A stretch of 64,000 nt of DNA. It comes from Cavenderia fasciculata. Taxonomy: Eukaryota > Evosea > Eumycetozoa > Acytosteliales > Cavenderiaceae. This document shows positions 10,265 to 27,745 of this stretch, in pieces. The notes under the pieces are model-generated. The model worked only from the letters and a program-made list of their open reading frames with translations, was not told where the DNA came from and did no database searches. Made by a program: the position numbers and the translations under genes. The DNA is taken from positions 496,001-560,000 of the forward strand of contig NW_004457723.1 of NCBI RefSeq assembly GCF_000203815.1, in the 5' to 3' direction. How positions within the stretch are numbered: position 1 is the first letter of the stretch; every line of letters starts with the position of its first letter.

Positions 10265-13009
10265 TTAGATTACATTTACCCAACCTTGATCAATTAAATC
10301 TTCCAAAGTTACCTGTTGTTGAGTTTCTAAAAGTTCTAGAGTGGTTTTACCTTCTAATTTACACATGATACCAAATTCGTCGATATCGTCCTTTTGCATG
10401 GCACTTCCGAAAAAGAGGAAGCGAAGGTGCAGATGAATATGGTTTTCGGGTTGTTGTACAAAAGCAATGATGGCTGACGTTAGCGATGTGCAGTCGGTCA
10501 GCTCGATGACTTCAAGGAGTGTCCATTTTTTGAGTGCTTCGAGGATGGTGATATCCTTGAGATGGAATGACGACAGACATGAAAAGACACGCATGCGTGG
10601 GCATGCCTTGACAATGGCTGTAAAAGATTCGGCTTGCACATTGTGGAACCCGCCGCCAATAAAGAGAGAATCTAGTGACGCTGCACAACGTTGGGATCGC
10701 GCCAACTCTCCTAGTACTGCGTCGTTGATGAGTGGTGTAAAGCACATGTCTAGCGTGCGCAACTGCGTAGTCGCCTGGAAAAATGTGCCAACCTTGCCAG
10801 CCAGCGCTGCGGGTGGGGTCTGTGACGCGCCAGGGAAACGACAATGCGAGATGAATAGGTGACGGAGCGTGTCGCCGCCTCGTGCCAACACGGCAAAGAT
10901 GTCGGGCGTGATATTTTTACATTGTGACAGCCCGAGTGTCTCGAGCGTGCGCTGGTTCGTGTCTAAAAATGCAGAGACAATGTCGTTGGTGATGTGCGTG
11001 CCGTCTACGCGCAGGTGGTAGAGGTGTGTCAGCTTGTGTGCCAGCGCGAGCAGGTTGGACTCGTCGACATGCGTGTGACGAATATCTAGCTTTTGCAGCA
11101 TCGTGTTGAGCAGACACAACTCGGTCAGCCCTGCACCACTCTTGACCAAACGTGCTGACAACTGCGTCAACGTGTTGAGTCCGAGTGCTGTTAGGTCCTG
11201 GAACCCCTGGTCTCCGATTTTTATACAAAACGATACATCCAACGAATGCAGTGTCGGGCATCGCTCGCCAATCAACGATAGTGACTCGTCTTCAATCTCT
11301 GACTGTGCCAAATTCAACGATTGTATCATTGCTGGGTATTGTAGGTTGATTGGACTGCCACCACCACTGATACTCACATGATCGTCCAACGACCGAGGTG
11401 AAAGTTGTAGTGGGAGTGGAGATACAGATGATCCAGCACCACCAGTCTGTTGTTGTTGTTGATAGTGTTGGAGTTGTTGTTGGTAGTGGAATAGTAAGAG
11501 TTGTTGTTGTTGTAGTGTAGATGATGAGGAGAATGGTGAGGAAGTTGGTACTTTTCGTGGAGATGCAGCAGGTGAGATACCAGCTGATCGCGGCGACGAA
11601 AGATGCATAACAGAGCTGGCCGCACTGGTGCTGGGTGTGAGGATCTTGTCGAGTACGTCGCTTGATATGTTGGGTAGTTGGGATATATCTAGCGCGGTCA
11701 GACATGCCATGTTGTTAAACGTGCTGGTCACATCATGGGTCAACACATCGCGCAAATTGCTGATCGATAGCGTACGAAGACGCGTACAGTGCTGTGTGAC
11801 GGCTTGGATTGTCTTGTGTGTCACTTTTGAGCATCCAGATATATCGAGATAGGTGAGTGATGGTGACAACCGTAGCAACTTGCGCAGCATGTGGTCCGAC
11901 GAAAACGAAGTGCATTGTCGCAGCGACAAATACTCTAGACCCGATGCACCAAACGATAATCCACCCGCATGCATCTCGGACAACGTCATACTCGATGCAC
12001 TGCTACTCAGTTCATCCGATATGTTTGAATTGGTGTCTGTAATCTTATCGGTCGACGATGAATGTGATGGTCCATTATTATTATTACTATTACTCGAAAT
12101 ACTTAGAGAAGGTCTTTGCTTTTGTTTGGTTGGGTGTTGTGGACGTTCCTCTTCTAAAGGTACACCCGTACTGCCCGTCTTGCTTGGCGTCTCCTTTCGA
12201 CGCTTGAGGATCTTATTTTTAAGTTTTTGAAGATGTGATTGCTTTTGTTGTGATTGTTGTTGTTGTTGCCCGGCACGTCCCACCGCACCCTTGTTGGGAG
12301 CTGTGATGGACGATAAGGTGTCTACATTGGACCCCTCATCTGATATATTGACCAGTGACGCTGAAGGCGACATGGACGACGATGACGTTGACGACGCTGA
12401 ATTCAACGACGAGATGATCGTCTTTAATATATTGTCATTGATCTCGTAACAATAGGAAAAGTTGAGACGCTGCAATGAATGGCATGCACGCAACAACTCC
12501 TTGGTTGGATCGTTTTGATTGATCTTGCTACGAATGACACTGAAATCGATCGACCGTAATCTAGTATCCAATATATTCTGAGTAAATACTTCAGAGTGAG
12601 ATATCTTGGTTCCATTAAACAATCGATACTCTAACATGAAATGAACCAATTCCTCTTTTAATTCTAATGGTAATATACTTAGATTTTCCAATATATTAGC
12701 TGTTGTACTACTATTATTTTGATTATTATTACTATTATTACTACCGTTGTTGTTATTGTGATTATTAAATAGATTGTTTATAATGACTAGAAAACATCTT
12801 TGTTTAAGTGTAAGAGGATGACTTTTAACTACCAATCCCAAATAATCAAATTGTTTCTTTGGATATGATGACGATGATGATGATGAGGACGACGACAATG
12901 ATAAAGAAGGGGATGATGATGATGATGAGGCAGTCGATGCATTTGATCCATTCACATGATCATCTTTTTTAGATGATGATGACGATGATTTTGATTTACT
13001 TGACAACAT
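10265..13009 (-). CDS. Large leucine-rich repeat (RNI/FBXL-type) protein
   Basis: The protein has 914 residues from the ATG at 13009, with no introns. The N-terminal 60 residues are Ser/Lys-rich. A helical block follows (about 75-130: SHPLTLKQRCFLVIIN..., LPLELKEELVHFMLEYRL), perhaps a degenerate F-box, but I do not see a clear one. Cysteine-containing LRRs appear from about 165 and become regular after about 360: LEYLSLRQCTSFSSDHML, LTYLDISGCSKVTHKTI, LHSLDVSFCIKIGDQGF, LETLGLSQCKNITPDI. These match the AMN1/FBXL ribonuclease-inhibitor-like class. Two long disordered inserts (about 215-345 and 455-560) interrupt the repeat solenoid. Roughly 10500-12400 is clearly richer in G+C than neighbouring genes. 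Function beyond protein binding is unknown. Confidence 0.83.
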   Translation of the reverse strand: MLSSKSKSSSSSSKKDDHVNGSNASTASSSSSSPSLSLSSSSSSSSSSYPKKQFDYLGLVVKSHPLTLKQRCFLVIINNLFNNHNNNNGSNNSNNNQNNSSTTANILENLSILPLELKEELVHFMLEYRLFNGTKISHSEVFTQNILDTRLRSIDFSVIRSKINQNDPTKELLRACHSLQRLNFSYCYEINDNILKTIISSLNSASSTSSSSMSPSASLVNISDEGSNVDTLSSITAPNKGAVGRAGQQQQQSQQKQSHLQKLKNKILKRRKETPSKTGSTGVPLEEERPQHPTKQKQRPSLSISSNSNNNNGPSHSSSTDKITDTNSNISDELSSSASSMTLSEMHAGGLSFGASGLEYLSLRQCTSFSSDHMLRKLLRLSPSLTYLDISGCSKVTHKTIQAVTQHCTRLRTLSISNLRDVLTHDVTSTFNNMACLTALDISQLPNISSDVLDKILTPSTSAASSVMHLSSPRSAGISPAASPRKVPTSSPFSSSSTLQQQQLLLFHYQQQLQHYQQQQQTGGAGSSVSPLPLQLSPRSLDDHVSISGGGSPINLQYPAMIQSLNLAQSEIEDESLSLIGERCPTLHSLDVSFCIKIGDQGFQDLTALGLNTLTQLSARLVKSGAGLTELCLLNTMLQKLDIRHTHVDESNLLALAHKLTHLYHLRVDGTHITNDIVSAFLDTNQRTLETLGLSQCKNITPDIFAVLARGGDTLRHLFISHCRFPGASQTPPAALAGKVGTFFQATTQLRTLDMCFTPLINDAVLGELARSQRCAASLDSLFIGGGFHNVQAESFTAIVKACPRMRVFSCLSSFHLKDITILEALKKWTLLEVIELTDCTSLTSAIIAFVQQPENHIHLHLRFLFFGSAMQKDDIDEFGIMCKLEGKTTLELLETQQQVTLEDLIDQGWVNVI

Positions 13010-16000
13010 CCTTCTCTTCTTCTTCTTCTTCTCTCTTATCAATCTAACTATACTTTTAAATCTATCTAGATGAGTTTAAAGTTTTACAAAGAAAAGAGTC
13101 ATATAGTTTAGTTTGGTTTAGTTTCTATCATGTGACTAGTTTCTATTTCTATTTCAAGTTCTCACACTTACTTTTGTTTAAAGTAGATCGGAGGAAGAAA
13201 GGGAAGATATAGTCTAGTATATAATATATAATATATAATATATATAAATATATATTACAAACAAAAACAAATGATAATGATAATGATGGTGGTTATGTAC
13301 GTCAATTACAGAAAGGTAGGAGACACAGAACACAAAAAAAGAGATTTAAGAGGAGGAGGAGCAAGTTGTTTTTTTTGGATTTGGGTGGGTTTGTTTTTTG
13401 AAGGCAGACTGCCATCAATCGACCACCCATGGTTTTTATTGTGGTTGTTTATTTTTTTTTTGTTGATCGATTAACCTTTAACCCTTAAAGTATACGCACA
13501 CCCCAAAACGAATGCGGAGATGGTTCATTGCAATTGTCTTACAAATTAAATAGTTGCGCAATAATTACAATTGTAATATTATCCTTTTATTATTACTACT
13601 GGTTGTGGAATATCTTTTATCATCATAATCATCAAATACACTTATCTTTTCTATCATTGATTTGATTTTAAATTAAAATGATGATGGTGATAAAAGATAC
13701 CATTTGATTGCCCATTATTTATTACCTTTTCATAAAAGAATATATTAAGATCACCGAAGCTTACATAATGTATGATTGATAAAGGTGATGGGTTCGGTTG
13801 GAACTGATATTGGATATTTTTCAACGGAAAGGCAGTCGCCCCTTATTGATCCAAAATACTTTGAAAAAAAATCAAAGAGGCCGAAAAAAACATAATTTTT
13901 GGGCGCCATTCCATTTAACGAGGAGGCACAATGCTGGGCTTGTGGTGTGGAGGGATTGTGAGTCGGTTTGTTTATCCCTCCCTCATATCATTTAAAAATA
14001 GATGAAAAATTACAACAAGGAGGGATCACCTCAAGAACCACACCCTCTCTTTCTTTTATTTTTTAAATTGATTATACAACAATCACATACTTTTTATACA
14101 TATATATAGATAACAGATAAAGTTAAGATTATTTAAATTTATAAATTTTAAAATACCGAGCCGTTTTAATCTTTAGGAGGAGAAAAAATCTCGACTACGA
14201 CCTACAGACAACACAACAACAAACGGCACAGAACAGCCCCCATACATATACTACCGTAATCATAAACAACTAGATCAAGATTAAGGTAGGTAAGTAGTAG
14301 TAGTAGTAACCAGCTCGTTATAATTAATTAACTAATTAATTAACAATCATCTCATAAATATATTGATCTTATTATTATTATTATTATTATAATGATCAAC
14401 TGACTCTAGGCTAAATTTAAAACAGATAAATTAAGAATCAAGCAATCAAACAACAACAATATTGTACAAGTAGGTAGATTTATTCATTAATCGATTGATG
14501 AATGGGATGATTAGTCGTCGATAAGAAGTACTTCTTCTCTGAGAACTTTCAGTTCATACCATCCCGACACACTGATCGATCTGATCATATCATCATCATC
14601 ATCATCATTTATTTATTTCATATCGTATTTTATCATCCCTTCATCCATTCATTGATTAATTGTTGATGTTGGTTGGTGTTATTTTTGTTACACACCCCTA
14701 AATACACACAACTGTTTGTTGTTACTTAAAAGTCGCTAAACAATAATAGAGTAGAGAGAGTGAGTGTGTGAGTAGTTTGATCATACCACATTGGTTGATC
14801 GGATTGATAGATGGCTGGGTGCAAATGAGAGCTTGGCGATGGTTTATAGCGCTCACACACTCACTCACTCTCTACTCTCACAACACATATACACACAGAC
14901 CGCCGCACCCAAATACACCATTCACCACTACCACTGTATCTGTCACACACATTTTAATTTAATTATTGGTTTGGCTCAAACGGAATAACCATCCATCCAT
15001 CCATCCATCCATCCATCCATCCATCTCCCTCCCTACAACTCAACAAAGAGAGAGAGAGAGAGAGAGAGTGATTCAAAAAATAATAATAAATTAAAAAAAG
15101 AAAAAGGAAGATAATAATAACAACAGCAAAGCAACAAAACACAACACTGATCAATTATCGACGACATCAATAATAACAACAACAACAACAATTGTTCAAT
15201 CACATATCCACCCAAACAAAAGAGAAAAGAGGAGGAGAGCGAGTACAATAGTATAGTATTAATCAATAATAATAGTTTATTATTTCTAGTTGGAAAAAGA
15301 AAAAAGAAAATAGAGTATTTAGAGAAATATTATTGTCATTTTGTATTTTGACACATACACAAATAGATCAAACCAAAAAATATTAGTTTGTGAATTGCAA
15401 CAAAAGTATCTATCTTTTTTGTCGTTTCACCAAAACAAACAAACAAACAAAAAGACAGACAGATTAGATATGTCTTTTTGATTTAGAACAAGTTACAATA
15501 TTACACTTTTCAATAGATAGTTTAGGTAGGAGTGGATGGATATTCGATAAGACTGGATATCCGTCCGTTCTTGCCGTGTTTAGTAGGAGGAGTGATTATA
15601 AAACAAATCTATTGTCAACAAAAGGGTATTTTTTGGAAAGGGATCACTTTTGGATACCAAAACACCCTACCCTTTGTTTTTAAAACAGAGATTGGAATTG
15701 GAAGGATGGATGGACAGACGGAAGGACGGAGGGATGGATGGATGGTTTCTGTGATTTAATTAATTAATTACTTACCCACCCACCAAGTAAAGTAAGGAGT
15801 AAAGAAGGACGTCATCTACTCTTTACTACTCTACTTTTATTAGCATTTTTAGAGAGTTGATTGATTGATCACAACTCTTTATTTTTTTTATTTCTTTTTC
15901 TCTCTCTACCCTTTTTCAAAAATATTAATATTATTATTATTATACGCCCCTCTTAACATTTAATCGTCATCAATCTATCTATCTATCTATCTGTGTGTAT

Positions 16001-16373
16001 AATAATATTTATTTGTACAACTCGCACGCACTCACACAACACATAAACACATAAACACATAAATCACAAACCTTCTGATTGATTGATTGATATGATTGAT
16101 TGATTATCACTACTGATTAAATAATAATAATAATAATAATAATAATTCCGTCATACATATTACGAGGAATCGTCCATATTTTTCATCACCACCTATCCCT
16201 TTTATTATTATTATTATTATTATTTATTATTATATGTAATATTAATACTTTTTTTTTTTTTCCCAAAAAGCAAAAAAAAAAGGAAGATATTAAATTTAAA
16301 TTATTTATTTATAGATAGATTAGAATAATAGAATATTATATTACAAAGAATATATATAATATTATACGGAAAA
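13010..16373. other. 3.4-kb non-coding spacer upstream of the G-alpha gene
   Basis: I see no gene here. Both flanking genes are transcribed away from this spacer, so it must contain two promoters. It holds many short tandem repeats: a CCAT tetranucleotide run (14989-15024), an AG run (about 15047-15068), GATT and ATT runs near 16080-16230 and long T tracts. Short open frames, such as 13798-13995, lack any coding pattern. Confidence 0.6.
14989..15068. repeat. CCAT tetranucleotide run followed by AG dinucleotide run
   Basis: About nine copies of CCAT (14989-15024) are followed, after CTCCCTCC, by about eleven AG units (15047-15068). These are simple microsatellites in the divergent spacer. Confidence 0.9.
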
Positions 16374-17630
16374 ATGGGATGCACAGTATCAAAAGAACAA
16401 AATGAACAAAATAACCAAGTTGATACATATCTAAGACAAGCAGGCAAAGATGCAATGTTGGATTTTAGAGTATTACTGTTGGGAGCAGGAGAATCTGGAA
16501 AATCAACAGTCGTCAAACAATTAAAATCAATCTATAAAATCACGGTCGACGATGCCGAACTACAAAGCTACGCAGCAAATATTCATAAAAACACTGTCTT
16601 GTGTATGCAAGTTTTATTAGAAGCTGGTGAAACTTTAAATATAGAATTATCAAATCCAGAAACAAAGGTAAATAAGAGAGAGAGAGAGGGAGAGAGAGTA
16701 AAAATAGTAGACTATATAGTTTGATTAACCTTATTTTTTAAACTTTTTAGAAAAGAGCAAATACAGTTAGATCATTCCAATTTGAACAAGATACAAAACA
16801 AATGCCAGTTAGTATTGGATTGGATATTGAAGAGTTGTGGAAAGACCAGGATATTCAAAGTGTTTGGGAACGTCGATCGGAATTTTGGTTTTTGGATGCT
16901 ACACCATACTACTTTGAAAACATTCAAAGATTTTTAGAGGATGATTTTAGACCCACCGAAGAGGATTGTATAATGACACGTGTTAGAACCACTGGTATAT
17001 CAGTCACCGAGTTTGACGAAGGTCCAGTTCATTTTAGAGTGGTCGATGTGGGAGGACAAAGAAACGAACGTAAAAAATGGATACATTGTTTTGATGATGT
17101 TAAAGCTTTATTATTTGTTGTTAATTTAGCTGGGTAAATATAAAAAGAATATAAGAAAATAAGAGAATAGAAAATATTTATATTAATATTATTTTTCCCA
17201 TTGTTTTTTTAGATATGACCAAGTAATGTTTGAAGATCCAACACAAAATAGAATGCAAGAATCACTGACATTGTTTGGACAGATTTGTAATAACCCAATA
17301 TTTGCTGAGACACCAACCTTTTTAATGTTGAACAAGAAGGATTTGTTTGAACAGATGATTCAAAAGACCGACCTCAGTAAATGCTTCCCCGAGTACAAGG
17401 GTGGTGCAGACACCAAAGTAGCACTCGAATATATCAAGAATCAATTCCAATCAAAGATCCAAACCTCCAACAAAACACTTCACACCAGTTACATTGCAGC
17501 TAGATACAAAAAAGATATTAAATTTACTTGGGATGAAGTCAAGAACGAACTACTCGAAGAAAACAAAAAGATTCTATTAAAAGCTACTAGAGATATAAAG
17601 AAAAAGAATACATCATCTCCTTCTAAATAA
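16374..17630 (+). CDS. gpaH: Heterotrimeric G protein alpha subunit (gpaH-like)
   Basis: The exons 16374-16667, 16751-17133 and 17213-17630 give 364 residues. The N-terminus MGC fits myristoylation at Gly2 and palmitoylation at Cys3. GTP-binding motifs are the P-loop GAGESGKS, the switch I arginine in RVRTTGI, DVGGQRNERKKW (switch II) and NKKD (G4). The usual TCAT motif (G5) is replaced by a SYIAARYKKDI sequence. This change and the Lys/Ser-rich C-terminal tail recall Dictyostelium G-alpha-8, whose sequence I remember as very similar (KSIYKI, HKNTVLCMQVLLEAGETL). By homology it couples receptors to downstream signalling at the plasma membrane. Splice phases (0, then 2) restore the family sequence at both junctions. 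Confidence 0.92.
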
Positions 17631-18092
17631 TAATATTATAATAACCCAAAACAAAATTAATTTAATCCAACCAACCCAAACAACCAAACAACAACAACAA
17701 CAATTTCAAATGATCTCCAATGTATATAATATATATAATTTTTAAAATTCATTCATAATCTATAATGAAGAATAACCAAACATCAAACAACAACAACAAC
17801 AACAAAGAAACCTGAACAAACAATACAATCAAATCCAATCCAATCCAATCCAAACCCCCCTCCAAATTAACTTTACTTTTATCATTGATGAGATGTAACC
17901 AAATCAATCATCCACATGCATTTTAATCAATAAAAGTATATTTTGTGGATTTAAAAAAAATCTACTTTGCAAATCTATTTTATTTCTATATTTATGGACC
18001 CATTGAATTTTGAACAATATAAACTCGTGTGACAACCAGAAAGAGAGAGAGATTATATGTGCTTTAGCGAAACAACAATCTAATCTATAGAA
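17631..18092. other. Intergenic, 3' flank of G-alpha and promoter of the tubulin-like gene
   Basis: A/T-rich with CAA and AATCC-type repeats; no gene or RNA signature is seen. Confidence 0.6.
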
Positions 18093-19877
18093 ATGAGAGA
18101 AATTGTAACATTATGTAGTATGTAACCTAACAAAAGAAAAGGAAAGATATTAATATCTTGCTATGTTTAAGTTACTTTTATATACTAATTGATTCTTTTT
18201 TTTTTTGATACTTTAGTTGGTAATTGTGGAATAAAACTTGGTGAAAAGTTTTGGAGTAGTGTATTGACAGATCATGGAATTGATAGTGATGGTATACACG
18301 ATCAATCACAAGATACAACAACCATTTCAAAAGCACAACTCTATGGTACAGATGTACTGTTCAATCAAGACAAGAATCAAACTTTTAGACCAAGATCTAT
18401 ATTTGTAGACTTTTCACCTGGATCAATCAATACACTACGAAGTGGACCTTTGGGATCATTGTTTACTTCAAATTATGTATACTCTAAATCTGATGTTTCT
18501 CGTAATAATTGGGCTTCTGGTTTCTATGTTGATGTATGTACAACAAAAACAATACAAAAACAATACAAAAACAATATATATATACAATGTTGTTGTTGTT
18601 GACCGATACATGTATTTATTCATTCTATAGGGAGAAGAGGTAATTGAAGATATAATGACATTAGTTGATAAAGAAGTAGAAATGTGTGATTCAATACAAG
18701 GATTTCAAATCATTCATTCGATTTCTGGTGGTACTGGTGCTGGATTGGGATCATTGGTTGCTAAAAAACTTAGAGATAGGTACCTAAAAGCAATATTTAC
18801 ACATAGTGTATTACCAACTGATTCATCGGCCGAAATAGTATCACCTTACAATCAAGTACTTACTCTACATCATCTGATTGAGAGTGCTGATATTACTACT
18901 CTATATGATGACTCTATACTTTGTGATAGATTGAAACAACAAAAGTACCTGGGTGGTGGTGACACTAAAAAGGAGATTTCTCATAACCAACTAAATAGTT
19001 TTATTGGACCTGCTATCAATGCATCTACTTGGAGTTTTAGATTCCCCGGGGGAGGAGAAGGAGGAGGATCTTCTAATCGACATCATCATCATCATAGTCA
19101 ATCAATGGACAAGATGTATATGAATATGGTACCATACCCAAGAATGCATTTTTTGGTCTCTGGTTTAATCGATCAACAACCTCAAAAACAGTCATCAGAG
19201 GAGGTGGATGTGGTCCAAGTACATGATATAAATTCAGATTTCTTTAATGGGAATAATTTCATGTTAAAACCAGATCCACTTGGTAAATATATTGGTGCAT
19301 CATTTATTTATAAACAACAACAACAAGGATTATTTTCACAAAAGGATATTGATGAATCATTGTCCAAACTAGAATCATTACATTCTTTGGATTTTATTCC
19401 AGATTGTTTTAAATCTTTTATTTGTAATATTCCAACTACATCATCATCATCATCATCAACTTCAACTTTTAATCAAAATAATAATAATAATAATCAAAAT
19501 AATTTTGAATATTTTGAAAATAATGAACCAAGTGGAATTATTTTAGCAAATAGTATGTCAATATCGAAACCACCAATTGGTTGAAATAATAGCATCGAGA
19601 TATGAATCAATGTATAGAAGAAGAGCATTCACATCTTGGTACATTAGTCAAGGAATGGATGGATTAGAGTATGTTTTATAGTCAGTCAACTACTTTGTGC
19701 TTGACCCCCGACCCCTCCACACTAAATCAAATCTCCATCTATTTTTTTTTTCTTTTTTTTAAAACAAATAGATTTGAAGAATCATTGGAAAATGTAAGAG
19801 ACCTCATTTCAGAATATCAAATACGATCACCTGTTGAAGATGATGAAGAGGAAGAAGAAGAACAAGTTCATGAATAA
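18093..19877 (+). CDS. Divergent tubulin-family protein, frame interrupted near the 3' end
   Basis: Exon 1 is only MREIVTLC (18093-18117), exon 2 is 18217-18533 and exon 3 starts at 18631. Splicing gives MREIVTLCIGNCGIKLGEKF, aligned with the tubulin start MREIITLQVGQCGNQIG. Further hallmarks are NNWASGF, GEEVIEDIM and the GTP-binding GGTGAGLGS loop. VSPYNQVLTLHHL, VPYPRMHFLVSG and, near the C-terminus, MYRRRAFTSWYISQGMDGLEF also fit. Compared with tubulins it has long Gln/Ser/His/Asn inserts (about residues 255-300, 370-400) and poor conservation elsewhere, so neither canonical alpha, beta nor gamma fits. The last intron is 19669-19771. Between 19553 and 19595 the frame changes; either a 40-nt intron (19553-19592) is used or there is an indel. 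It may be a fast-evolving functional tubulin or a decaying one. Confidence 0.75.
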
Positions 19878-20357
19878 TAATGATCCATGTAAATATATAA
19901 TCAATATTGATTAACAAAATCGATCAATCAATTTTCATCCAAACAAAAAAAACGTCCTTTTTTAAAATAAAAAAAAAAAAACCAAAAACTCTGTGTTTGA
20001 ATCTGTCCATCATTATCATTATTAAAATCGTATCACACCGCCTACCAACACATATTTATTAAAACATACCTTTCTACTTACTTACTTTTATTTAATACAA
20101 TCTAACAACAACAACAATAACAACATTAATATCTATCTATCTTTAATCAACAAAACAACTTATCTTATTTATTTATTTATTATTTATTATTTACATTACA
20201 TGCATTTATAGTTTTACATACATACATATTAACAAAATCATTCATAGATAGATACATACAAAAGTCATATAGAGAGAGAGAGAGAGAGGAGAGAAAGAGT
20301 AGTACAACTATAGATAGGTGATCTAGACGACTTAAAAGTTGAACCATTGTTACAATC
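19878..20357. other. Intergenic between the tubulin-like and Rab-CLU genes
   Basis: A/T-rich with poly-A and AG runs (20271-20290). No gene is seen. Confidence 0.6.
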
Positions 20358-26065
<5,708 letters not shown>

Positions 26066-26130
26066 TAGAAAAATTATAAAATAAATTTAATGTATTATTA
26101 AAACAAACAAGGGAATCATTTAAATTTGAT

Positions 26131-26977
26131 TTATTGAGTCTTTTTTTTTGGAACAGTATTTGACATTTTCTTTTTACGAAGACTAAACATATAGAGATAT
26201 TGTTGTGGGAAGAGTAATAATGTTGAAATAATCCAAACCAATGCAAAATAATAATAGTTGAAAGAAAAATTGTATGAATTTGGCATAATTAGGAAATGAA
26301 TCTTTCTTGCTAAAATGATTGGTAACATTTGATACCATAATATATCTTAAGTAAATAAATAAAAAAGGATTCATTAGTTTTTGTTTTGTTTTGTTTTGTT
26401 TAGTTGTTTTTATATTTTCTTATTACTTTCAGCAGCAAAACCAAGAGGATATAAAACAATAAAAGCATTATATCTTAACCATTCCAAAAACTTTGGACAT
26501 TCATTCAAAGTTGAAGCAATATAGTATGGATAACGGATGAGTTCTGAAACACCCCAAGTTGCGCACATTAAAAAGACAGACCAATGCTCTTGAGCTGGAT
26601 ATACATAACAAAGTGCCCATAATAGAACATGATTTCTTCCAAACACTTGAAATATGGTTGGCATGATACTACCGCTCTTTACAAGTCCAAAATATACATG
26701 TAATATCTCTAGGAATGCAACTACTTGTAATGTACCTAAAAGATGTGTGAAAAAGTGTAAACAAAAGTAATAAATGATATCTTGTTTTATGTTACATACA
26801 AACAATTGAACCCAAAGACATAAAGGTTGTAAAGATTGATGAAGTTCCTTGAAACAAGAATCTCATAATCATTGATATGATTAGATAGTACCATCCCAAT
26901 GCTTGAAAGGAGTTGTATACAACTAGATATTTGTCCTTGTTTGACAAATTAGTCATCTTTGTTTGTTTTTGAATCAT
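26131..26977 (-). CDS. Very-long-chain 3-hydroxyacyl-CoA dehydratase (HACD/PTPLA/Phs1)
   Basis: complement(join(26131..26345,26427..26735,26800..26977)) gives 233 residues; a downstream in-frame ATG at 26956 is an alternative start. The protein is mostly hydrophobic with about six membrane segments. Family motifs are present: LEILHVYFGLVKSG, QVFGRN, WGVSELIRYPYY and LRYNAFIVLYPLGFAAE. In the last, Tyr and Glu are seven residues apart, as the catalytic pair is in yeast Phs1. The enzyme performs the third step of very-long-chain fatty-acid elongation in the ER. The C-terminus ends in a basic run (SLRKKKMSNTVPKKKTQ), compatible with an ER-retrieval-type tail. It is convergent with the Rab-CLU gene, with a 65-bp gap. 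Confidence 0.9.
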
Positions 26978-27390
26978 TTGATTGATGATGATGATAAGAA
27001 AGAATAAAAAGAATGAATTAATTAATTTGAAAGTTCACATGATCGGAAACTCAAAACTATTTTATTTTTTTATTTTTTTGACAAGAAGCTATGGTTTTCA
27101 AGCTTTTGGAAAAGAAATTAAACTTCTCTTTGATGTATTAAAATAATAGGATCAGCTATAGAGATTAGAGTTGGATAAATAAAAGGAAAAAAAAAAAGAA
27201 GACATTAGACTAGTGAATCCAATTCCAGGCCAGTTTGTCCTATTGGAAAAACTATAGCCATTTTTTTTTTTATTTTGACAATATCTTTGAGTGGTTTTAA
27301 TCGTTTCTTATGAAACCTTGTTTAGCATCAAATGACGTGGTCTTAGGAGTCCGCGAAAAAAAATCCCCTGCCATGAAAAAGTAAAAGATT
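26978..27390. other. Intergenic region upstream of the dehydratase gene
   Basis: A/T-rich, with no gene seen. It lies between the dehydratase start and the 3' end of tRNA-Arg. Confidence 0.6.
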
Positions 27391-27463
27391 TGAATGATGC
27401 AGGGGTTGAACCTGCGACCTATTGGTTCGTAGCCAATCGCTCTTCCAACTGAGCTAAACATCC
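27391..27463 (-). tRNA. tRNA-Arg(ACG)
   Basis: On the minus strand the cloverleaf reads GGATGTT acceptor, D arm GCTC..GAGC, anticodon stem ATTGG/CCAAT with loop CTACGAA (anticodon ACG), and T arm GCAGG-TTCAACC-CCTGC. The acceptor 3' strand is ATCATTC with discriminator A. Box A (TTAGCTCAGTTGG) and box B (GGTTCAACCCC) are present. The acceptor has one T-T mismatch and one G-T pair, so activity is likely but not certain. Confidence 0.8.
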
Positions 27464-27494
27464 ACGCAAATTTGATGTCAAAAATAGTTTTTTG
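27430..27494. repeat. 65-bp direct repeat, copy 1 (5' half of tRNA-Arg plus 5' flank)
   Basis: This segment is identical to 28444-28508. It covers the anticodon-side/5' half of tRNA-Arg and about 31 bases of its upstream flank. The two copies bracket three poly(A)-ended segments. Confidence 0.85.
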
Positions 27495-27633
27495 GCTTAT
27501 TTATACCCCCTAGGAGCAAATTCTATTCTCTCTACAACTATCAATAATAATATTAATAATATAATAATTCACTAAATAATAAGAATAATAATAATTATAT
27601 CAACCCAGTATTATAGCCTATAGTGCTAGTGAG

Positions 27634-27665
<32 letters not shown>

Positions 27666-27745
27666 ATAGCGATATCTTTAACCAATTTATTTTTAAAACA
27701 AGCAACAATCCAAAACAATCCAACATGCTTGACACTATACAAAAA

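Noticed and set aside
10467-10862. Plus-strand frame of 131 codons opposite the LRR gene
   Set aside because: It is the antisense of a G+C-rich coding exon, where stops are rarer; the minus-strand LRR frame explains the sequence.
13798-13995. Open frame in the spacer upstream of G-alpha
   Set aside because: No protein-like pattern; it lies among simple repeats.
14989-15068. Regular CCAT/AG repeats considered as a CRISPR-like array
   Set aside because: Units are 4 and 2 bp with no spacers; these are plain microsatellites in a eukaryotic genome.
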